Source: Minwuiaceae bacterium
Lineage (GTDB): Bacteria; Pseudomonadota; Alphaproteobacteria; Minwuiales; Minwuiaceae
Length of the DNA stretch: 36,973 nt
Assembly (NCBI GenBank): GCA_028278525.1
Contig: JANQEE010000068.1
Location: forward strand, 1-36,973
Direction: 5' to 3'
Part shown: piece after piece, positions 32,814-36,973 of the stretch
How positions within the stretch are numbered: position 1 is the first letter of the stretch
Layout: every line of letters starts with the position of its first letter
Made by a program: the position numbers and the translations under genes
The notes under the pieces: model-generated
The model's input: the letters and a program-made list of their open reading frames with translations, nothing else
The model's database searches: none
Told to the model about the DNA's origin: nothing

Positions 32814-32854
32814 GCGCGGCTGAAGCAGTAGGCGCGGCTGAAGCAGTAAGCGCG
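32803..32854 (+). repeat. three 18-bp tandem repeats across the aminotransferase stop
   Basis: The unit TGAAGCAGTAGGCGCGGC occurs at 32803-32820 and 32821-32838, with a third partial, slightly changed unit to 32854. Each unit contains the codons AAG CAG followed by a stop (TAG, TAG, TAA) in the same frame, so the gene ends in three stacked copies of its own C-terminus and stop. Confidence 0.9.
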
Positions 32855-32944
32855 TTACGCCGCACCGAACCGCACGAAACCATCCCCGCCGCCCACGCAG
32901 ATCCTGCGGCGGCGGGGCAGCCTCCTGCCCGTTCGCCAATGAGT

Positions 32945-32964
32945 TGTGGGGAAACCCACATTTC
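32945..32964 (+). terminator. weak hairpin after the aminotransferase gene
   Basis: TGTGGG/CCCACA (32945-32950 with 32955-32960) with a GAAA loop, followed by TTTCT. It is short but correctly placed to end the catabolic operon. Between 32855 and 33343 no gene is visible; besides this hairpin there is an AT-rich stretch with the dyad at 33101-33115. Confidence 0.4.
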
Positions 32965-33100
32965 TACTCAAAGAATAGAGGCAGCATTCCCCCAATACTC
33001 GCGACGAAAACAGGGTCATCGGCGTGTGGTTTGCTGAAGGCTCTCAGGAAAAACCAAATAGCTTACTGTGCAGCACCTAATAATTGCTGAAATACAGTTT

Positions 33101-33115
33101 CTATTCTGGGAATAG
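33101..33115. promoter_or_regulatory. dyad CTATTC-TGG-GAATAG upstream of the peroxidase-P450 operon
   Basis: A perfect 6-3-6 inverted repeat in an AT-rich stretch, 229 bp before the first gene of the operon. GAATAG also occurs at 32972-32977. It is a candidate operator for the operon; no regulator gene is adjacent. Confidence 0.35.
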
Positions 33116-33343
33116 TAGTTTTTGCGGGCGTAACCGTCGGCCGGATCGTCTTGGCCGGCGGAAATTGGGCGGCCGATTGGATAAACGACTGGTCAATTCC
33201 GCTGCCGCGGGGGATAAATCTGGCGCACAGTCAGGTGCACTGTTGGTTGAAGGGGTTGTCCGCTTCAATGCGATGCTCCGGCGGGCTTGAAATCGTATTG
33301 GCGCAGGGAACCCGTAATCGTCAGGGGACGTTCGGAGGGGACC

Positions 33344-33964
33344 ATGGACCAATACGCCGAATCCAAACGGGTCGGTGCGGTTAGCGAGGTCACGCTGATC
33401 ACGCCGATCAAGCCGGGCCGAATTCCGGGAGAATACAGGACGTATCGCAGACGTCTGGAAAACGTTCTCGACTCCGTGCAAAACCGCGAAGAGCAGGACA
33501 TCCCGACGCCGATCCGGGTCATAAAGACGATCCACTATGCCCGCTGGGTCATTCACGAGCCCAAGGGCGGGCGGCCGGAGTTGATCTTCACGTCGAATTT
33601 CGACGGCGACATGAAGCACTACTTCCGGACCTTCTCGCTGACCATGCCGGACATGATCGACCGGGTCTGGCAGAACTGCGAGGGCTATCCGGAAGACGGC
33701 GCCAAGGAGTTCGAGCAGCTCTGGCGTTACGTCAAGAAATACCAGGTCACCTCGCGGGCGTTCTACAGTGCCTATCGCGGGCTGACGGTCTCCCAGATCC
33801 ATCTGCTGGCCGCGCTCAAGGCCAGGTACGACGCCATGGTCTCGGAACTGCATGGCGACCGTCACCACAGCAACGACACCGCCATGCTGGACGCGCTGAC
33901 GAAAATGCTGCTGGAGGTTCAGGGCCCGGTCCGGTCGGGACCGGTCGTCGCGGAGGGCGACTGA
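33344..33964 (+). CDS. protein of unknown function, partner of the DyP-P450 fusion
   Basis: A 206-residue soluble protein I do not recognise by name. GGAGGGG lies 3 nt before the ATG at 33344. Conserved-looking motifs are IHYARW (63-68), SNFDG (84-88) and CEGYP (112-116). Strand-like segments such as EVTLITPIKPG and LIFTSNFDG suggest an alpha+beta, ferredoxin-like fold, which is also the building block of DyP peroxidases (inference). No signal peptide, membrane segment or cofactor motif. Its TGA overlaps the ATG of the fusion gene by one base (TGATG), so the two are made together. It may deliver substrate or electrons, or form the second half of the catalytic complex. Confidence 0.75.
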   Translation: MDQYAESKRVGAVSEVTLITPIKPGRIPGEYRTYRRRLENVLDSVQNREEQDIPTPIRVIKTIHYARWVIHEPKGGRPELIFTSNFDGDMKHYFRTFSLTMPDMIDRVWQNCEGYPEDGAKEFEQLWRYVKKYQVTSRAFYSAYRGLTVSQIHLLAALKARYDAMVSELHGDRHHSNDTAMLDALTKMLLEVQGPVRSGPVVAEGD

Positions 33965-36846
33965 TGGAAACCGGCGGGCTTGAACAACAGCTAAACGATA
34001 TCCAGGGCAACATCGTCAAAGGCGTTCGCTGGAAATTCGCCGGCTACTACTTCCTCACCGTCTCCGACCCGGATCTGTTCAGCCGGGCTGTGCGCTGCGC
34101 ATTGCGCGCCGGCGTTCTGGAGGACGCGCAAACCCATGCCGGCTATCTGTTCGAACGCCGCCCGCCGGAGACGGCGATGAATATCGCCTTCACCTATGCG
34201 GGCCTGCGGCGGCTCGGCGTGGCGCGCCGGTATCTGGCCAGCCTGCCGCGGGCGTTCCGCGAAGGGATGGCGGCGCGGGCGCAAACGCTCGGCGATACTG
34301 CCGATTCCGCGCCGGAGAAGTGGCAGCGCGGTTACGGCAGCAACGATGTGCATGCCGTGGTTTCCGTTTTCAGCATGAGCGAGAAGGACGATATCGCCGA
34401 ACGTTGGCGATGCATCGTCGAGGCCGGCGTCGAGCAGCAGGACGAGATCGGCGATTTGGATCAGCCTTCGTTCCCCGGCTCCCGCGTGCTTTGGCGGGAG
34501 CGCGGGCAACGGATGTCCGCCGAAAACAATGCCTACGACATAGAACCGTTCGGATTTCGCGACGGCGTCAGCCAGCCGTATCTCGCCGGCAGTGGAGAGC
34601 GGCGCGACCCCGGCGGCGGCTCGCCGGGGCCGAACGGCCAGTGGAAGGACATCGCGGCCGGTGAAATCATTCTGGGCCAGAAGGATTCCGACGGTCTGGA
34701 CCAGTTGGAAGTCGACCCGCAAATCCAGCCGCTTTGCCAGAACGGCACCTATATGGTGTTCCGCAAGCTGTCTCAGAACGTCGCGGCTTTCGAGGACTTC
34801 CTGGAACGGAACGCCGACGGCGCGGTCGAGCGGGAAACGTTGGCGGCGCAGATGATGGGCCGCTGGCGCAACGGCACGCCGCTGGTCACCAACCCCGACG
34901 GGCCGCGCGCCTACGACGGCGATTACAAGCCGGCCTGGCTGAACCAGTTCCGCTATCATGGCGACGACGGATCCGGGCACGACCCGAAGGGGATGGTCTG
35001 CCCCTACGCGTCGCATGTGCGCCGCGTCAATCCGCGCGACGACCGCGACCCGAACGAGGTCAATCGCCGCCGCATCATCCGCCGCGGCATTCCCTACCGC
35101 GACGGCGGCGACCAGGGACTTTTGTTCGTCTGCTTTAACGCCCGGATCGACTCGCAGTTCGAGTTCCTGCAGGGCGAATGGATCAACAAGGGCGATTTCG
35201 TCGACCAGTTCAGTCCGAACCGGGACCCGGTCGTCGGCAGCAACAACGGCGCGCCGGGCGACACGCTGACGCTGCCCGGCAAGGGCGAGGTGCTGCCCGG
35301 TTTGCCCCGTTTCGTCACCGTGCGGGGCGGCGAGTACTTCTTGGTTCCCGGGATCACCGCCTTGCACGACCTGATGCTCGGCAGTTTCCGCGATGACGTG
35401 CCGGCGGAACCGTCCGCCGACCCGCTGCCCGATACGCCGGACCTGGTCGATCATGCCTTCGATCTGGATGTTGCGGCGCTGTTTAAGGAACGCCGTATCG
35501 ACGCTCTGCATGTCGAATGGCACGACGAGGACGGCGCTGTCTCCAGGCAGCAGCATGTCTATTACGTCGCCTGCCACGATCAGGCCTGCGAGGTTCTGTC
35601 CGACGATCTCACCTTCACCGTCGACAGCTATGCCGAGAAGATCGATCATTTCGCCAAAGATCATCCGATGCTGCTCGGCATGAAGTCCGACAATCCGGAG
35701 AAGCAGGCCCGCTTGGCGATTTTCCATGCGGCCTTCGGGTCGGCGGAACAGCTACACCCGATTGCGCAATGCGCGGCGGCAACGATTGCCAAGGCGCTGA
35801 ACGATAAAGGCCCAGACGGACGGTTGGACCTTGTCAACGACATCGCGCTGGCGGTTCCGGTGCAGCGGGTGATGCATTGCTTCGGCATCCGCCCGCCCGA
35901 CGGCATCTCCGATTTCCATCGCGCCTGGTACTTCCGGCAGGAAGATCTTGTACTTCCGACGAAAGCCGGCTGGCTCGATGCCTTTCCGACATATACGGAT
36001 AAGCAAAAGCCGGCGGCCGAACTCGCCTTTCTGGCCCGGACGGTCGTGCTGGAACTGCTGATCAACATGGTCAATGCGACCGAACTGCGGAACGCGGCGA
36101 CCGAGGCGGCCAGGATGATCGTCGGCCTTGTCCAGCGTTCGATCGAAGAGGTCGAGGCGGATTGCGCCGATCTGCCGGATACCCTGCTCGGCCGTCTGTT
36201 GGACCTGCGGCGTCGCGACCCGGACGCCTATCCGGACGAAAACGCGTTCCGCAATCACGTCCATATGTTGCTGGTCGAGTTGATCGTCGGCGGGATCGAC
36301 ACCACCGCCAAGGGGATTGCCAACGTGATGGACTATCTCCTGACCGACCCCCTGGCGATGGCGGCTGCAAAGCAGGCCGTCGACCGGGACGGCTGCGACG
36401 CCGACCTGGATGCCGTGATCAAGGAAGTTCTGCGGCTCAATCCGGTGGCGCCGATCATCGTGCGCGATTGTCCGAAAGGCGCGGTGGTGAAGACGGCCGG
36501 CAATCAGCGCCTGGAGGCGAACAGCCGCGTCTTCGTCGTCGCCGGCGCCGCGATGCGCGATCCGGCCGCCGTACCGGGACTCCCCGATCCGCGCGCCCTG
36601 TCGCGTTTCGATCCGGCGCGGCCGTCGCCCAAGCCGCTCGACTTCGGCCTCGCTCCGCACCGGTGTCTCGGCGAACAGATCGCGCTGGCGGAGATCCGGG
36701 CGGTGTTGAAAGCGCTACTGCCGCTCGGCAACCTGCGCCGGGCCAGCGGCGCCACGGGCCTGCTGAAAGAGGATTTGCGCCTGCCCAAGTCGATGGTCGT
36801 CAAATTCGACCCGATCGACGCCGACGGTTGCGACGCGGCGGCCTAG
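33964..36846 (+). CDS. fusion of DyP-type haem peroxidase and cytochrome P450
   Basis: A 960-residue two-haem protein. Residues 1-480 are a dye-decolourising peroxidase: DIQGNIVKG at the start, GFRDG (197-201) with the distal Asp200, proximal His351 in ASHVRRVNPRD and a distal-Arg candidate in RRGIPY (about 373-378). Residues 490-955 are a P450: I-helix GGIDTT (776-781), ExxR at 821-824 (EVLR) and the haem loop FGLAPHRCLG with Cys901. A Pro/Asp-rich linker joins them. There is no signal peptide or Tat motif. No reductase or ferredoxin gene is adjacent, so the P450 may use peroxide or an oxygenated product from the DyP half, as in fungal Ppo and linoleate diol synthases, which combine a different peroxidase with a P450. 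Role: probably oxidation of a lipid or aromatic substrate (inference). Confidence 0.92.
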   Translation: METGGLEQQLNDIQGNIVKGVRWKFAGYYFLTVSDPDLFSRAVRCALRAGVLEDAQTHAGYLFERRPPETAMNIAFTYAGLRRLGVARRYLASLPRAFREGMAARAQTLGDTADSAPEKWQRGYGSNDVHAVVSVFSMSEKDDIAERWRCIVEAGVEQQDEIGDLDQPSFPGSRVLWRERGQRMSAENNAYDIEPFGFRDGVSQPYLAGSGERRDPGGGSPGPNGQWKDIAAGEIILGQKDSDGLDQLEVDPQIQPLCQNGTYMVFRKLSQNVAAFEDFLERNADGAVERETLAAQMMGRWRNGTPLVTNPDGPRAYDGDYKPAWLNQFRYHGDDGSGHDPKGMVCPYASHVRRVNPRDDRDPNEVNRRRIIRRGIPYRDGGDQGLLFVCFNARIDSQFEFLQGEWINKGDFVDQFSPNRDPVVGSNNGAPGDTLTLPGKGEVLPGLPRFVTVRGGEYFLVPGITALHDLMLGSFRDDVPAEPSADPLPDTPDLVDHAFDLDVAALFKERRIDALHVEWHDEDGAVSRQQHVYYVACHDQACEVLSDDLTFTVDSYAEKIDHFAKDHPMLLGMKSDNPEKQARLAIFHAAFGSAEQLHPIAQCAAATIAKALNDKGPDGRLDLVNDIALAVPVQRVMHCFGIRPPDGISDFHRAWYFRQEDLVLPTKAGWLDAFPTYTDKQKPAAELAFLARTVVLELLINMVNATELRNAATEAARMIVGLVQRSIEEVEADCADLPDTLLGRLLDLRRRDPDAYPDENAFRNHVHMLLVELIVGGIDTTAKGIANVMDYLLTDPLAMAAAKQAVDRDGCDADLDAVIKEVLRLNPVAPIIVRDCPKGAVVKTAGNQRLEANSRVFVVAGAAMRDPAAVPGLPDPRALSRFDPARPSPKPLDFGLAPHRCLGEQIALAEIRAVLKALLPLGNLRRASGATGLLKEDLRLPKSMVVKFDPIDADGCDAAA

Positions 36847-36972
36847 AGCGTGATGTGTTTTGCTAGAATCGCCCGGCCGCCCGCTCCCCCGTCCCAACCA
36901 CCCATACAGGGTACCCTCGGGGTGGTTGGGACGGGGGAGCGGGCCGGCTTGGCCCAAAACACTATGCTCTAA
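36845..36972. repeat. long hairpin element after the fusion gene
   Basis: A perfect 24-bp inverted repeat (36880-36903 with 36920-36943) encloses a 16-nt loop that contains GGGTACCC. Outside it are imperfect arms starting TAGAGCGTGATGTGTTTTG and ending CAAAACACTATGCTCTA. It follows the fusion stop codon immediately. It may terminate the operon or be a dispersed palindromic repeat; TAGAGC-type palindromic ends are frequent in alphaproteobacterial intergenic regions. The element reaches the window edge. Confidence 0.75.
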
Positions 36973-36973
36973 T

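Noticed and set aside
31521..32939. 472-codon minus-strand open frame
   Set aside because: Antisense to the aminotransferase; its PLP motifs are on the plus strand.
33991..35727. 578-codon minus-strand open frame
   Set aside because: Antisense to the peroxidase half of the fusion gene, without recognisable motifs.

Overview
The window looks like an alphaproteobacterial chromosome. It is G+C rich from about 7.3 kb onward, with a genomic style like the Rhodospirillales or related marine lineages. Pointers to this are an initiator tRNA of the rhizobial/alphaproteobacterial type, an exbB-exbD-exbD-tonB block next to an IsdG/HmuQ-like haem oxygenase, and several large FAD/GcvT-type N-demethylases. 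I could not run any search, so the taxonomy is inference.

Region 1 (1-7.3 kb) looks like an accessory island downstream of a tRNA-fMet gene. Its base composition is visibly less G+C rich than the rest. It holds three families of non-coding repeats (called A, B and C here), two copies of a tRNA 3'-end-like sequence, and short stand-alone genes: a methyltransferase, a LysE-type exporter, an SmtB/ArsR regulator with a 55-residue bacterial metallothionein, and a LysR regulator divergent from azlC-azlD and an epoxide-hydrolase-like alpha/beta hydrolase. The methyltransferase and LysE genes lie in the same orientation, each framed by repeat C on the left and repeat B on the right.

Region 2 (7.4-15 kb) has an 853-residue FAD/GcvT oxidoreductase, a ketopantoate-reductase-family enzyme, a CesT-type secretion chaperone followed by a 741-residue unknown protein (a candidate type III effector pair without its apparatus), a MerR-gene stump with its operator beside an IS-like end, and a YqaA-family membrane protein.

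Region 3 (15.1-20.8 kb) is a TonB energy-transduction operon (ExbB, two ExbD paralogues of which the second lacks the essential Asp, and TonB) with an IsdG/HmuQ-type haem-degrading enzyme. A histidine-kinase fragment, a secreted Cys-containing protein, an orphan TAXI-type solute-binding protein and a UspA protein follow on the other strand.

Region 4 (20.9-32.9 kb) is a coherent catabolic locus. A ProV-ProW-ProX quaternary-amine importer is transcribed leftward from a promoter that overlaps a perfect 16-bp LacI-type palindrome. Rightward lie lacI, an XRE-cupin regulator, two FAD/GcvT demethylase-type enzymes and a beta-alanine:pyruvate-type aminotransferase. Together they suggest uptake, stepwise N-demethylation to tetrahydrofolate and final transamination of an N-methylated omega-amino acid; beta-alanine betaine is my leading guess.

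Region 5 (33.3-36.9 kb) is the most unusual part: a 206-residue protein of unknown function translationally coupled to a 960-residue fusion of a DyP-type haem peroxidase with a cytochrome P450. It is followed by a long perfect hairpin at the window edge.
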